This document shows, one piece after another, positions 35,101-46,176 of a stretch of DNA of 64,000 bases. The DNA lies in assembly GCA_048772705.1 (NCBI GenBank), contig JBLWGC010000021.1:1-64000 (forward strand). Direction: 5' to 3'. How positions within the stretch are numbered: the first letter of the stretch is position 1; each line of letters starts with the position of its first letter. The position numbers and the translations under genes were made by a program. The notes beneath the pieces are model-generated. The model was not told the DNA's origin and searched no databases. It saw nothing but the letters and a program-made list of their open reading frames with translations. The stretch comes from Leidyana gryllorum EB-2025a (lineage: Eukaryota; Apicomplexa).

Positions 35101-37716
35101 CTGCAATGCGCAATATGTCTCACTTTCAGAGGTAAGATTCGGGGATCCAATGCTCCGCCAGCCAGAAGAATAGTGTCAATGTTGTGCCCCAGCAACGCTG
35201 GTGTGCTCACGAATTTCCACCGTCCCGTCGGCAGGTCCGGCCCTATCATGTCCGCCAGCACGATCCAAATCGAGTTCGGGGCTTCCTTGGTCCACCTCTT
35301 GATGGACTGGACTCGGGCCAAAGACATTTCGCTTAACTGCGGCAAACCACTCTGCCTTTCTCCTGCCCACGTATTCATAAGCTGCACCAAGTCCGTATGT
35401 CAGAATACCCATCAAGAGCCAAGTGTAAAACAAGTGGCTCAGTAGCCATCCATAGAGCAGTTCGGTGGTGGTGAGGGGTTTGACATAGTTCAAATCAAAG
35501 TAGGGACGCAGTTCCTCCATGCCAGTTGCGCGCGACCAGTCCGTTTTTATCATGTTCTGAACGCCTTGCAAAGCCGCTTTGTCCGGAATAACCAGCGGGC
35601 CCAGGTTCGGGTGGTCCCAGATCATTGGCTTGGCAGTTGTGGTCGTTGGCGGCACAACACCAGGCCAGAAGATCCTTCCCAAACTGCGATCGTAGAACGA
35701 TCGGCGCAAGTGACGGGCACCTCGGCCAGAAGCAGGCACTAACACTGGTGCTGGCGCTGGCACGATATGCGTAGCAGACGCAGGAACATCAAGCAGCTCA
35801 GCATCATCGGGGGATAGAAGGTCCACAAAGTTTTCATCTGTTCCTACCGTGTCCGAAGGCAAGTCCTGTGAAATCAAATGTTCAGCAGACTTGATATAGA
35901 AAGGATTTTCGGTCAATCCGGCCTCCACAAGGATCCTACGTAGCTCTGGATCCTCTTCGAAAGGCAGTGGAGTGACCAACATATCCCAAGTTTGTTCATC
36001 ATCTTCATGTTGTTTCAATTGAATGGACCCATCCGTCTGAGCCATAACACGGGCCCAATCCTCCTCTTCCGCGGTGATAATGAGGGGTTCCTCCGTCCGT
36101 ATAGTGGCAACGGCCACTCCGCCGTCGAAGCGAACCGTCATATTCCGTGGATCAAGATCTGCGCGTAAATGTAACTATCCAAATGTGTTGAGGTGCGGGC
36201 TCGAAGTTGTTTGTTTGTAAACACGTGTCTCCCTCCATATTTATTGGGGTAACCAGGATTGATGAATGATAATCATTGCGCACGCGCGCGCACACACTCG
36301 AATGCGCACAGTGACTTACCAGGTTGTCCGGGTGGCATTTTGGTGGATACCCCGAAGTCCAGGTAGCCGTCCTTAATGGACAAGTCGATTAAAGGTGCTG
36401 TAAGGGCCTTGATGAAGACATCACCGTCACTGAAGTCGGCGACTATCGAGGTGGCTGCTCGCAGAGGGGTCATGATGAATATGTCGCTGAATTCATCTGA
36501 CAATTTATATGTCAATGTGACGGTGTCGAATATATAGTCAGGTGCCAGATGTAAACTGATTGAGCACTGCGAAAGTCAAGTCCGTCTGAGAGCAAGTTCG
36601 GGTAGCGGTAAGGACGGCCTACCCTGAACCAGAACGATAGCCATCTGCGCGTGAGGCGAATGTCATAAGTGCCGGCATCCATATCGATGTTCTGAAAGGC
36701 TGTTGTGGATTGAAATATTCGTGGTGTGGGCTGTTATTGATAGACGTACAATTAGATTCTCGAACTAGTAGACTCATAGGATAGCTGAACCATGTCATCT
36801 GTTGGAGCCAGGCGCGGAGTACGATTGAAGACTGGCCGTGATCTTCAGGGCGTAGGGGTCTCGCATATATATCACAGATTTGAGCATTGATATTGAGCTT
36901 TGCATTGGGGACGAGTGGAAATGCTTCATCGATAACGATACGTCTAACCAAGCTAATGAATAGGCGGGCGCCAAACAGCAAGAAGAGGATAACAAGGATG
37001 AGATGTTTGATTGGGGGGGTCGTCTTGGTACGGGCGAGAGCAATTCCGACATCAGCAGGGACAGTTTGTCGCTTGAAGTCCCCTCCAGCAGTTCCTGTAT
37101 CCTCTTCCCCGGGTCGACTATCACGACGGTCATGCTCTCTGCTCGATTCAGCTGCTTGACCTTGACTAATTTCATGTGGATCTTCAGATAGGCGTCGAAG
37201 ACTGGGGGCCTGTTTGGCTTGACGGCGTCTGTGATGTATTTCTTCACTGACAGATTTTGGATCTTGTGCTGCTAATTGAGGGTCATTGCTGGGAATATTG
37301 CCTCCCAATTGTCGGTTGAACGAATTCCTCTGATCTGCTGGATACCTTCTGGACGTCGAGATGATCAGACTGGACTCAGCAGCCGCTACAGTCTCAAGAT
37401 CAAAGCCATAAGTACTCAATGCACTTTGAGCCTTTTGGATGACATTCACTGGCCTGGGGGCGAGTAGACTTTTGGTAATGTCATTCAGACCCCGCGCTGT
37501 CACCGCCCTTTCCCCTTCTACCTCTAATTCTGCTTGTTGATCTTCTTCCGCTATCTTCACCGTCGGAATGGTTATGGAGATGTGGGCTGGTTTCCCTCGA
37601 CTATGAACGTTGATGTTCTCATCTGGCACGAAACTACCGTCAGCCTCCAGAGAACCCACCACACTGCTGGTGTCGCTGCGGCTCCACATGCAATCTGGGC
37701 CTCCAAAACTGATCAC
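26139..37716 (-). CDS. Giant EF-hand multipass membrane protein, 3,380 residues
   Basis: Eighteen exons on the minus strand: 37716-36750, 36699-36623, 36566-36320, 36158-35371, 35336-35124, 34635-33510, 33449-32033, 31978-31793, 31741-31573, 31523-31196, 31149-31082, 31034-30155, 30094-29650, 29595-29377, 29328-28433, 28374-27202, 27146-26424, 26359-26139. All phases agree and the sum is 3,381 codons. Likely membrane spans lie near residues 238-257, 664-690, 924-945, 1708-1728, 1763-1785, 1804-1830, 1842-1855, 3113-3128 and 3137-3157. Two canonical EF-hand loops are at about 2110-2121 (DADQDGVWSKEE) and 3096-3107 (DTNHDMSLDMRE). Acidic linkers separate beta-rich blocks. I do not recognise the family; it is not a plain polycystin or P-type pump. 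A calcium-sensing surface or organelle protein is inference. It lies head to head with anoctamin, 20 bp between start codons. Confidence 0.8.
26395..26408. repeat. CA/TG palindrome with CGCG centre, last intron of giant gene
   Basis: Perfect 14-nt palindrome ACACACGCGTGTGT in the 64-nt intron 26423-26360. Confidence 0.8.
31046..31059. repeat. TG/CA palindrome in giant-gene intron 11
   Basis: Perfect 14-nt palindrome TGTGTGCGCACACA in the 47-nt intron 31081-31035. The half-sites are inverted relative to the CACACGTGTG form. Confidence 0.8.
34751..34866. repeat. 16-bp tandem repeat in a long intron
   Basis: Seven perfect-period 16-bp units, GATSRAAAGCTCAAAT with small variation at the third to fifth bases, and a partial eighth. 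They lie inside the 488-nt intron 5 (35123-34636) of the giant gene. Most introns of this gene are 34-80 nt. Confidence 0.95.
34881..34977. repeat. Second tandem repeat, two units of about 50 bp
   Basis: A 21-nt block beginning TCGAAGATCAAACAAATT recurs exactly at 34881 and 34936, each followed by CGGCCGAGGGA (34918 and 34967). It directly follows the 16-bp array in the same intron and shares its GATCGAA step. Confidence 0.9.
36281..36297. repeat. Alternating CG/CA tract in giant-gene intron 3
   Basis: Purine-pyrimidine alternating tract CACGCGCGCGCACACAC in the 161-nt intron 36319-36159; it occupies the place the CA/TG palindrome takes in other introns. Such tracts are prone to Z-DNA. Confidence 0.65.
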
Positions 37717-37736
37717 AAAAAAAAGGGACCTTCATC
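37717..37736. promoter_or_regulatory. 20-bp divergent start-to-start interval
   Basis: Only 20 bp, with a run of A's, separate the start codons of the giant gene (minus) and anoctamin (plus). Their promoters must overlap each other's transcribed or coding DNA, or an upstream noncoding exon exists. Confidence 0.5.
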
Positions 37737-40631
37737 ATGCAGCAACTGCGCCAAGCGCTTTGTGCTCCCTGTGAGGTTCTTACACCTCGTGACCCCGAGG
37801 CTACACCTTTACTCGCTGGAGACCGTCAGGGCTTCCAGCTCACTACCCATAATGCAGCTCGAAGAGAGATTGCCGTCGACTCTGGTGCGTTCTACACCAA
37901 TTTTCATCTTCCGAAACCGACATTATCAATGTCGCAGAGATCAGCCCCAAGCTGGATATGGAAACCTACAACGACTTTGATGTCTGCTACGTCTGGCCGG
38001 CCGATTCCGGCACCAAAAGCAAAGTCATGAAGCAAGCTCAAGTTGAGAAATTGCTGCTCCAAGTGTGTCGCGCGCGTGTTGGTAAAAGCGTGTCTGAGCT
38101 CAATCGCATTGATAAACTCCATCCTGTCTACGGGATCTCACGTGGCGACATCAGAGGTAATAATGGTCGTTTTATGGTCGCTGTGTACGCGTAAATCTGC
38201 CGCCTGCTCGACAGAGATGCAAGCGGCCGACTTTCGTCAACTCCTGCGTCGCATTTTTCTCCGCGTAATCGAGCATGTGGGTGCCACGACCACGCAAGAG
38301 CAAGGACGCGACAAGAATAAGAACATTTTCATCCGGGTAATGCTTTGTTGAACCCTTTTGTGACACACAACTTACGCGCGCGCGTGCATACAGGCCCGCT
38401 TGTCCGAAACAGGATGCCAAGTGATTGCGGACTACAAAGGCTATCCGTTGCAGATTGATCGGGAATGCACTCGATTCAAAGAATTCAAGTGAGTTCTCAC
38501 CCTGCGGTCGCTTTGGCCATTTTCTGCCTTCAGGAACGATCCCGAATTCGCTCCACCTTACATGGTGTACGAGCGTTCGATAGAGCTGTATCCTCGAGGA
38601 ACACAGCCGCCTCGTCAAATCTGGCAAAGATACGATCGGTTGAGCCGAAGGATCTACGGTACCCGAACGGGCGATGAAGAGGCATCAATTTTCCGTGACG
38701 TTGACCGCATCCGTCTGTTACGGATGGCGCTTTTTGAGTTCCTCAACATTGATTTGATGCTGAAGAACGGTTACATTTCGCAAGCGTTCGCGCTCAAACA
38801 GCCTGCTGTCGAAAAGGCTCTTGTGTCGCGATGGTGAGTCGGTACTGCCCTTTTCAGCGTGGATACGAAATATGCAGGGCCAATGTGAAGAGGATTTGGT
38901 CCTGGGAGCAGCCGATCGATGATGTGCGATCTTACTTTGGTGAGGAAGTCGCGATGTACTTCGCCTGGCTGGCTTTCTACGCGAAGGGTTTGATACTGCC
39001 GGCTGGTGCCGGCCTACTGACGATGCTGTTGGTGATGTTGTTCAAGAAACAAGACAAGCCTCGGCATTGGATCAATTTGGTTCGCGCTATCTACTGTATT
39101 AGTTTGGGTGTCTGGGGAGCTGTCTTCAATGCTCGTTGGAAGCGTCGAGAGGTGAGATGGATGCAGCGGCTCGATAAATAAAGTGCTATCAATCGCTTAG
39201 AATCTCTTGGCACTACGTTGGGGTGTGGAGCAGGCTAACATTAGCCGCACCGCTAAGGAGGAGTCGCCCTGGTTCAAACCTGACTCTTATGTTGTTGACC
39301 CCGCACGGCCAGACAAATTTGCCCGAAGCTTCTCACCCAACAAGAAACGGATCCGTCAGCTGCTGACAACAACGTTTCTCGTTGTTTCGACTGTGATAGT
39401 CGTCTTTTTGATCAACGATGATCTGAATGGTGGGCCTGAAATGTGTGACTGGGCTCTCTTCCTATCTATCGCTCCTGACAGGTATGGCGTACAAACTGCT
39501 GGTAGGCGGTGAGCACAACGGTCTGGAGAGTTGGTTTGTGAGTTTCTTCAACCCGTCGATGGCCTCCAAGGCAGCATACATTGCCTTCGCAACTTCTTTG
39601 GCGGTGAAAGGATACAATTCGGTGCGTCCAACAACAACAAGAGGCACTTATCATCTTCCCTTTGCAGCTCTGGAGCAGTCTTGTGTCCTGGCGCTTGGGA
39701 GAGTACGAGAATCACCAGTACCTCCAGGAGTACAATGACAGTGTTCACTTCAAGTTGTTCGTGTTCAAAGTGGCTAACTACTTTGCCACTTTGTACTACT
39801 TGGCATTTTTTAAGGTGAGTGGAGGGATGATGTGATAGATCAATGAATTTCTCGCTCGCAGAGCTCGTTGCAAGGCTGTTCGGGAAGCAATGGCAGTTGC
39901 ATTCCTGAGCTATCGAGTCAATTGAGATCTTTCTACATGTTGGATTTGCTCTCCACTGTGACGGGATTGATATCCCCATACGTCAGCTACAACATTGCTC
40001 GATTCCGAGCTAAACCTGAAGAGGGAATGCCAGCCTACCAATATCAATCATACCTCCAGGCATACGATGGGATGGGCTCTGCGGACTTTATGGACCGCAT
40101 CATCCAGTTTGGCTATACTGCTCTGTTCTCTGTGGCCTCACCTATCCTGCCGTTGCTTGGAATGTGCGTGAATATGGTGGAGCTGCGCACTGACGCCCTC
40201 AAACTATGCAAAGTTTACCAGCGACCTTTCCCGAGACAAGGTGAGGGTGCGATATATGGTACCGGAATCAAATTCGTTCCGTCGTTATGCAGCCGACAGC
40301 ATTGGCACTTGGGACGATCTCCAGAAGGCTATGACTTTCTTCGGTATCATTTCCAACGTTTTTCTGTGCTGTTTCGCCACTGTGGGCACCGAGCACTCCA
40401 CGAGCACACGGCTGACGGCCTGTTTGGTAAGACTGAGTTGTGTAAATAGATGTTTTGGTGTCGAACGTTCAGATCATGACACTATCGGCGCTGGCGCTCA
40501 AAGATTATGTGGAGTATAAGCTGCCAGGCGACAGTCCGCGCTACAGATTGATGAAGACGCGGATGCAAGTTGTCGACTATGAAGCCCTCTGGGGCGACAA
40601 GGAGATGGTGCACGTCAAGTCGGTGGAGTGA
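37737..40631 (+). CDS. Anoctamin (TMEM16) family membrane protein
   Basis: Twelve exons (37737-37884, 37938-38156, 38215-38336, 38394-38488, 38534-38833, 38878-39151, 39201-39429, 39482-39621, 39668-39814, 39862-40240, 40293-40426, 40473-40631) join to 782 codons, 781 residues. Anoctamins are calcium-activated chloride channels or phospholipid scramblases. Diagnostic blocks: YFGEEVAMYFAWLAFY at the first membrane span, VWGAVFNARWKRRE, SWRLGEYENHQYLQEYNDS followed by FKLFVFKVANYFATLYYLAFFK, an FGYTALF...PLLGM...NMVELRTDALKL stretch, and ADSIGTWDDLQKAMTFFG. The N-terminal cytoplasmic domain is shorter than in animals. Whether the calcium-site acidic residues are all kept I did not verify. Intron 3 contains a CG palindrome. 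Confidence 0.92.
38374..38385. repeat. CG-alternating palindrome in anoctamin intron 3
   Basis: Perfect 12-nt palindrome ACGCGCGCGCGT in the 57-nt intron 38337-38393, next to the acceptor; a GC-rich relative of the CA/TG palindromes. The same intron has TGACACACAA upstream. Confidence 0.75.
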
Positions 40632-40815
40632 TCCTCCTCATTTTTCTTGTTCTTCTCGGACTTTGACTAACGAAACAACGGGGTTCGTGAGTCCCCTAAC
40701 TGACCTTTGATTGCCCAAATTAAATCTGAAACCTTTTGAATCTGGATTTCTGGAGAGCAGGAAGAGCGATCTGGCCCTTTGCTGCGCCTGGATGCTATTT
40801 TTAACTGACAGCGAT
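40632..40815. other. Spacer after anoctamin
   Basis: No gene seen apart from a possible upstream part of the small frame at 40816. Confidence 0.4.
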
Positions 40816-41031
40816 ATGTCCGCCCCTATTTTGACGAGCATAGTGCTGGGACCCCATAAGCCTCATACCGACACGGAGGATTGGTGGAAACAATTCTGTT
40901 GTTCCCAGTCATCTACAACAAAAGACGGAGATCTTCGAGTTACCTCCATCTCGAGAAGTAGCGAGAGACCAGCGCACATTAAGGAGTGGGAAGCTCTTTT
41001 GACAAAGGTGTCCGTTGGCCCGGTCGCATGA
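40816..41031 (+). CDS. Possible small protein, 71 residues
   Basis: Open frame from ATG (MSAPILTSIVLGPHKPH) to SVGPVA, on the same strand as its neighbours and filling most of an otherwise unusually large gap. Composition is coding-like, with a charged helical end (AHIKEWEALL). No known domain. The frame stays open upstream to about 40711 without an ATG of clear merit. It could be noncoding. Confidence 0.3.
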   Translation: MSAPILTSIVLGPHKPHTDTEDWWKQFCCSQSSTTKDGDLRVTSISRSSERPAHIKEWEALLTKVSVGPVA

Positions 41032-41106
41032 GGCATTGGGCGAGTGAAAGTGAAAGTTATAGATCACCAGTTTATATATGAATGACAGGAAAAAAGCCCT
41101 TAGCGA

Positions 41107-43640
41107 ATGAACCACACCATCAACTTAACTGCGACTACTGTGTTCGACAACAACAACAACAACAACAACAATAGACGGCCGAATGAGCCCTCTACTGCTC
41201 GGACGCAGCATCTACGGCCCCCGACAAATGGCAATCATCTGATTGGTCCATCTCCGGCCACTCCTGGCAATCAGAGCTCCAACTTGTGGCAGGAGCTCGG
41301 CCACCCTGCACCACAGAGACGCCTTGCCGCTGCCAGACTCTCGCCGGCCGCCCGACCGGAAGAAGATAATGTCGCGTGTTTCACCGCTGCTGTCCCAGCG
41401 AGGGGGGACCCGCAACAGCAACAGCAGCAGAGTGGACGCAGTCTTCCAACTGCGTTGAGGCCAGACGGCTCGGGGTCCCGATCACAGCAGCCGCGCCCAC
41501 ACCTGCGGGGCACTGCCCGCCCGCAGGCGCGGCCCTCGCAGTACACACACCCAAATACAACTACAGGTCCCAGGTTCGGAGGAGAAGATCAGTGGAGCCG
41601 GATACCCGAGGGGATGGCTCACAATTCTGTTAGACAGACACCCTCTCAGGTACCCCCCGGCCACACACAACGCGTCATCGACGCCGGCCCACCTCAACAG
41701 AACACTGCCGACTTACTCGAAGGTCTTGGCCACCTCATTGGCGGCTTATTCAATCTCTTCTCTGGTAACGGCCCCGATGGCGTCGATCGAAGTCCCTCTT
41801 CGCAAAGACGTCTAAACGAAATGCACGCGCGCCGCCATCAAGGTACCCCGTTTACTCCGCAAATTGCTGTTACTCCCGATAATGCCTCTCCGAGTGACAG
41901 ACATCCGGACGCTCACGTCCGCTTCAATTCCCAGGCGGGGAATCGCCCTCCGCCGCAATTCCATCGTGAATATCTGAGTCCTTCTCGCGGAGGGGGAGCG
42001 ACAAGAACCCCCAACCAATTACCACCAACATTTCCGTCACCCCACAATCACCTCAGTGCCACATCTCCCCACGGGATACGAACGCCCCCTTATTCGTCGC
42101 TTCGGACCCCCTCTGGTGATGGCCACTTCATGAGAAGCCCAACTACTCCCACTACCGCTCACTCGACACCTCCTCCAACCATTGTCTCTGTCCCGTACCG
42201 CAGACGAGAGAGTTCTCTTGATCTCACCAAGATTGATACGCTCCCTTTCCGCGTCGGGCGCGCCCGAGTGAACGAGGCGATCATGCGAGTCCCAATGCTG
42301 CCCAAACAAGCGGCCATCTACAACGCTCTCAAAATGCAGATCACCACTGATTTCGGTGCCGCAAGCAGACAATCCCCACCAGATGCTCAAGAGGCCCTCA
42401 AATGTTTGGTAGAACTTCGATTAGCTGCCAATTCCGAAGGTCTATTGTCATCGGAGACCAAAAGAAGGTTAAAGTCCAGAGTTGCGCAGAGCACAGTGTT
42501 GCAGCGCGCTCTTCCGGGTTTCGAGGAACTCTTCAACGAACAGGAAGGAGGAGTCGATGACGATGATACCTGCTCCGTGTGTTTAGATAGCGGAGTCGAG
42601 GTTTTGACACCCTGTCACCACAAGTTTCATCAATCCTGTATAGACGGCTGGCTGTCGATGAACCGTCAGACCTGTCCCATGTGCCGAGTACCACTGAGAA
42701 GGTCTGATCTCAAGCCATCGACAGTCAAGGACGACTATATTGAGAAGCTTGCAAATTTAAATCGCACTGTCCTGATGAGGCTGGACAGTGACAAGACCAC
42801 CGAAATCTTAAGTCACAAACTGACCACTGTAATGGAACTGCTTATGCAACAAACACAACGCAAAAGCGTCGTGTTCTCTCGCTATCGTCCTGTGAGTTTC
42901 GATCGATCATAATGTTTGGCGCACACGTGTGTGGTTGGTGGCGTGGGTCTTCTGCCTTATGGAGCTGATGGTGTTGGGCTCAATATTTGCGCGCTTTGGA
43001 ATTGAATAAATGCTGTGTGGCGTTGAGGTGTGTTACATGGCGATTGGTGTTAGTTTAGATCGTAATCTGGTTTTTGTTGACGACTCGGCTATGTATCAGA
43101 TGCTGATTTCCATGGCCGCGTTGCTCGAAGTACTGCAAATTCCGTACTACTGGTTATTGACACGTATGGTGAGGGTGCCAGGGAACGCGGTAATTGTCTG
43201 AGAGCGGTATTTTGTGTTGGCAGGATGCCCGAGAAGCCGGAGCACAGATCCGAGGGTTCATAGAATTTCCTGATCCGCAGGCCGTGCTGCTGGCGATGCC
43301 GATGGCGGCGTCGAACAAGTTTGTAAGAGTCCAGAGCGGTTGTTGAGCGGCAGAATTGGGTTTTAGGCGCTGACGTGTGTGAAAACGGTGATATGTATGG
43401 ATCCTTGGAGGGATTCGGACGCGGACAAGGTGGCTTTGGGGATGGTATTGAGGCAAGGACAGGCTGGAGTGATAGATGTGTACAAGCTAGTTTCGAAGGA
43501 TACACTGGAGGAGAAGATAGTATGTGAGGATCACATAAAGGAGTAAGTTTTGAGGAGAAGGGGGGTGTATGTTGTATATGTTTGATAGCACGAATGAGAT
43601 GACTGTAGATGTTCTTGCTAGCCGTCTAATCACTAGCTGA
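41107..43640 (+). CDS. RING-finger protein with SF2 helicase lobe 2 only
   Basis: Exons 41107-42891, 43100-43168, 43224-43322, 43367-43542 and 43589-43640 join to 727 codons, 726 residues. Residues 1-380 are low complexity (Asn run, Gln runs, Pro/Ser/Arg-rich). A C3HC4 RING follows at about 490-530: CSVCLDSG, CHHKFHQSC, CPMC. Then comes a region like the C-terminal helicase lobe of RAD5/HLTF/SHPRH proteins: KSVVFSRYRP, VICMDPWRDSDADKVALG, GVIDVYKLVSKDTLEEKI. In that family RING lies between the two lobes; here lobe 1 is missing and motif VI is degraded (VLRQGQAG, no arginine pair). It is probably not an ATPase but an E3 ligase with a helicase-derived scaffold. The stop lies 13 bp before eIF2B epsilon. 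Confidence 0.78.
41148..41172 (+). repeat. (AAC)n tract coding for asparagine
   Basis: Trinucleotide run giving eight consecutive asparagines near the N-terminus of the RING protein. Confidence 0.9.
42922..42931. repeat. CACACGTGTG palindrome in RING-gene intron 1
   Basis: Perfect 10-nt palindrome, context GGCGCACACGTGTGTGG, in the 208-nt intron 42892-43099. Confidence 0.8.
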
Positions 43641-43653
43641 TGGTTTTTTTGGG

Positions 43654-46176
43654 ATGGCATCTGAGATAAGTCTGCCGCCTCTGGTCATCCAGACGTGTTC
43701 ATGGTTATGTCGGGACCATGGAGGTCTGACGGGTATTTTACCGCGGAGTTACGATTGGGGGTTGGAGCACGAGAGTGTGGATGTACTGGAGCCGGAGAAT
43801 GCGAAGGACTGGACGTTACTGGAGTGTTTATTCCAGTGCGCTCGTCGTTCGGGTATTGAGGATGTGCTCATCAGCATTGGACTGGATGAGAGCAGCGGCG
43901 CTCCTTCGTCGCTGCGGTCACTTATAGACCGATTGGTGGCCTCAAAGAAGGGCGGCACCAAAGGGTTGCGTGTTCAGTTTGTGGACATCCGTCCCGATGT
44001 GGTGCGAACGCAGGGAGAATTCATGAGATATCTCCACTCCACCATTGGAGCGTCCGGTGTATTGAGTAAAGGTTTCTTTTACTCCCCGTTGACGACTCAC
44101 GTGTTGGGGGCCTCAAAGGACTTTTCGACTTTGCTCGACTTTCATCGCTCGTGTTCCAAGAAGGCTCCGGCTATTCTGTCTTTCTGGCCGTACCGTGCGA
44201 ACCCCAAATCGGCTGCGTTCGCCGGAAGCCACCGCGACGTGCTGGTGACCGACGCCAAGACAGCTGAGCTGTTGAGTTTGGTTCAGATCAATAGCTACGA
44301 GGTCGACAGTATCGATTGGAGTGCAAAGATTGACATGCAGAACGAGAGATGGAGCCCTCCCCCAGAGTCCATCAGTGTTCGGAGTGATCTTCAGATCCTC
44401 GACAGTTTCTTCTTTGCGTCCGCAGAGTTTCTCAACGTGTGTACGGAGAACTTTGACCATCAGACAATCCGTGAAGTCGTCGAGAATATTATAACTTCTG
44501 AAGTCAAACTCCACACTGTGGCCATTTACGACAAACATTTGCCCTCTTTCAAGAAATCCGCCGAGTACTCTTCCAACATCTGCACCGCTTACAGCGGAAT
44601 ATCGCTCGCGACTCCCCGGAATTTGTGGCAGTTCTGCATCTCAGAGTCAGAAATCAACTCTGACGCGGTCTACATGAAGGGCAAATCACCTCACTGGAGA
44701 AAGTATGACAACAATGCCGCTCGAATCCCCGAGCCAGACTCCCCTCAGCTCTCTAAAACCCGACAACCCAAACCCCCAACGTCCGCCTGTGTCGTCCACG
44801 ATACCGTCCGCTTCCCGGAAGACCCATCGGACAACAGCCCAATGGACATCAAACTCGACAATGTCCTCATTATGGCCAAAGCCAAACTCGGCAAATCCAT
44901 CACTCTCACAGACTCTGTCATTGGACCGTAAGTCTCTTTGCCCAATTTCTCTCCATCTCTCTCTCTCTCTCAGGAATACTGGTTTGGGAGACGGCGTCTC
45001 CTTGAGTCGGGTCATTGTATCGGGCGGAGTGCGTATCCCATCCGGTCTCCAACTCAACGGTCCCGCTTTCATCTGTCGCAAAGACGCCATTTTCGGCGAT
45101 GGGTCTCTGGAAGACACTATTTGGGTTCAGAGCTCCGCCATCACTCCCACTGCGTCCTGCAACTACGTCTGCTTGGTGCCCAAGACCGACCTGTCGGCCG
45201 AGACACTCAAAGCGCTGACTCTCGACCTGTTCCCCAACGTGGCCTATTTGACAGCCGTCAAGGTGAGTGGAAGAGTCATATTTGGTCGCTCTAAGATGAT
45301 CGATGTTCCCCCCTTTCCACACAGCCGCTCGTCAACGACGCCTCATTGGACCCCGACACATTGTTGGACGCTCTGTTCGACGAGTCCACCGGTCTGGAGG
45401 CCGGCCAGGCAGGCTCGAGCGAGATTGACGATCGGCAGCGCGACACCAATGTGGAGTCGATCTCGCATGGATCTGACGGCAGCTCAGAGGGCGAAGCCGA
45501 TAACGATGACGAGTTTGCTGAAGAAGTTCAGGGGATGTTACTGACTGTCATCAATGACAAGAGGACTATCGGCAACATGCAGCTCGAGTTGAGAAACTAT
45601 CGTCTGGGAGCTATGAAGAGAGACGTCGATGTTCTCACAGCCATATTACCGCTGGTGTTCGCCAAAACGTTCACCTGTCTCACCAATTATGTCAACGTAA
45701 GACTTGGCGGGCCATATCACACATTCTGCTTCTCCTCTGGGCAACAGGTGAACCAAAAGTTTGTCAAAGAGAACGGACTGTTGAGTTTGGTGCGGGATTT
45801 CTTGGAGTCCGGCCAACAGTCGAGCTACAATCTGTATTACGACGCGCTGTTGGATTTTGTCAATCGGTCCGATATGATCGATGTCAACAGTGACTCCAAC
45901 GTGGACGATCCCATTCGCACCATACCCAAGTCAAAGTATCCGTCTGCCTGTAACGTGGGACCCGACGAACTCTTCGTCCGTATCACGTGTGCCTTTGGAG
46001 AACTGAGTCACGCTACTTATCTCCCGGCCTGGGCTGAGGCTAAACGCGCTGAGGCTCCGCGAGTCCTCCAAACGCCACATATGGAACGCTATCTCGCCTT
46101 CTTGGAGGAATCAGATGACGAGGAGTCCGATGAAGACGACGACGATTCTTCCTCTTCTTCGTGCACTTCCGATTAG
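43654..46176 (+). CDS. EIF2B5: Translation initiation factor eIF2B, epsilon subunit
   Basis: Exons 43654-44927, 44974-45262, 45325-45696 and 45748-46176 join to 788 codons, 787 residues. It is the catalytic subunit that recharges eIF2 with GTP. The N-terminal half fits a diverged nucleotidyltransferase-like domain (IEDVLISIG, RYLHSTIG). A left-handed beta-helix follows, beginning TDSVIGPNTGLGDGVSLSRVIV. Then an acidic linker (NDDEFAEEVQGM) and a C-terminal W2/HEAT domain (MLLTVINDKRTIGNMQLELR, LVRDFLESGQ). The protein ends in an acidic/Ser run. The N-terminal Rossmann start is weakly conserved, so assignment rests on the beta-helix plus W2 order. It converges with the SNU23 gene, 50 bp between stops. 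Confidence 0.8.

Noticed and set aside
26139-37716. Polycystin or P-type ATPase as identity of the giant gene
   Set aside because: No REJ/GPS/PLAT order, no channel-pore signature, and no DKTGT phosphorylation motif; membrane spans are scattered singly.
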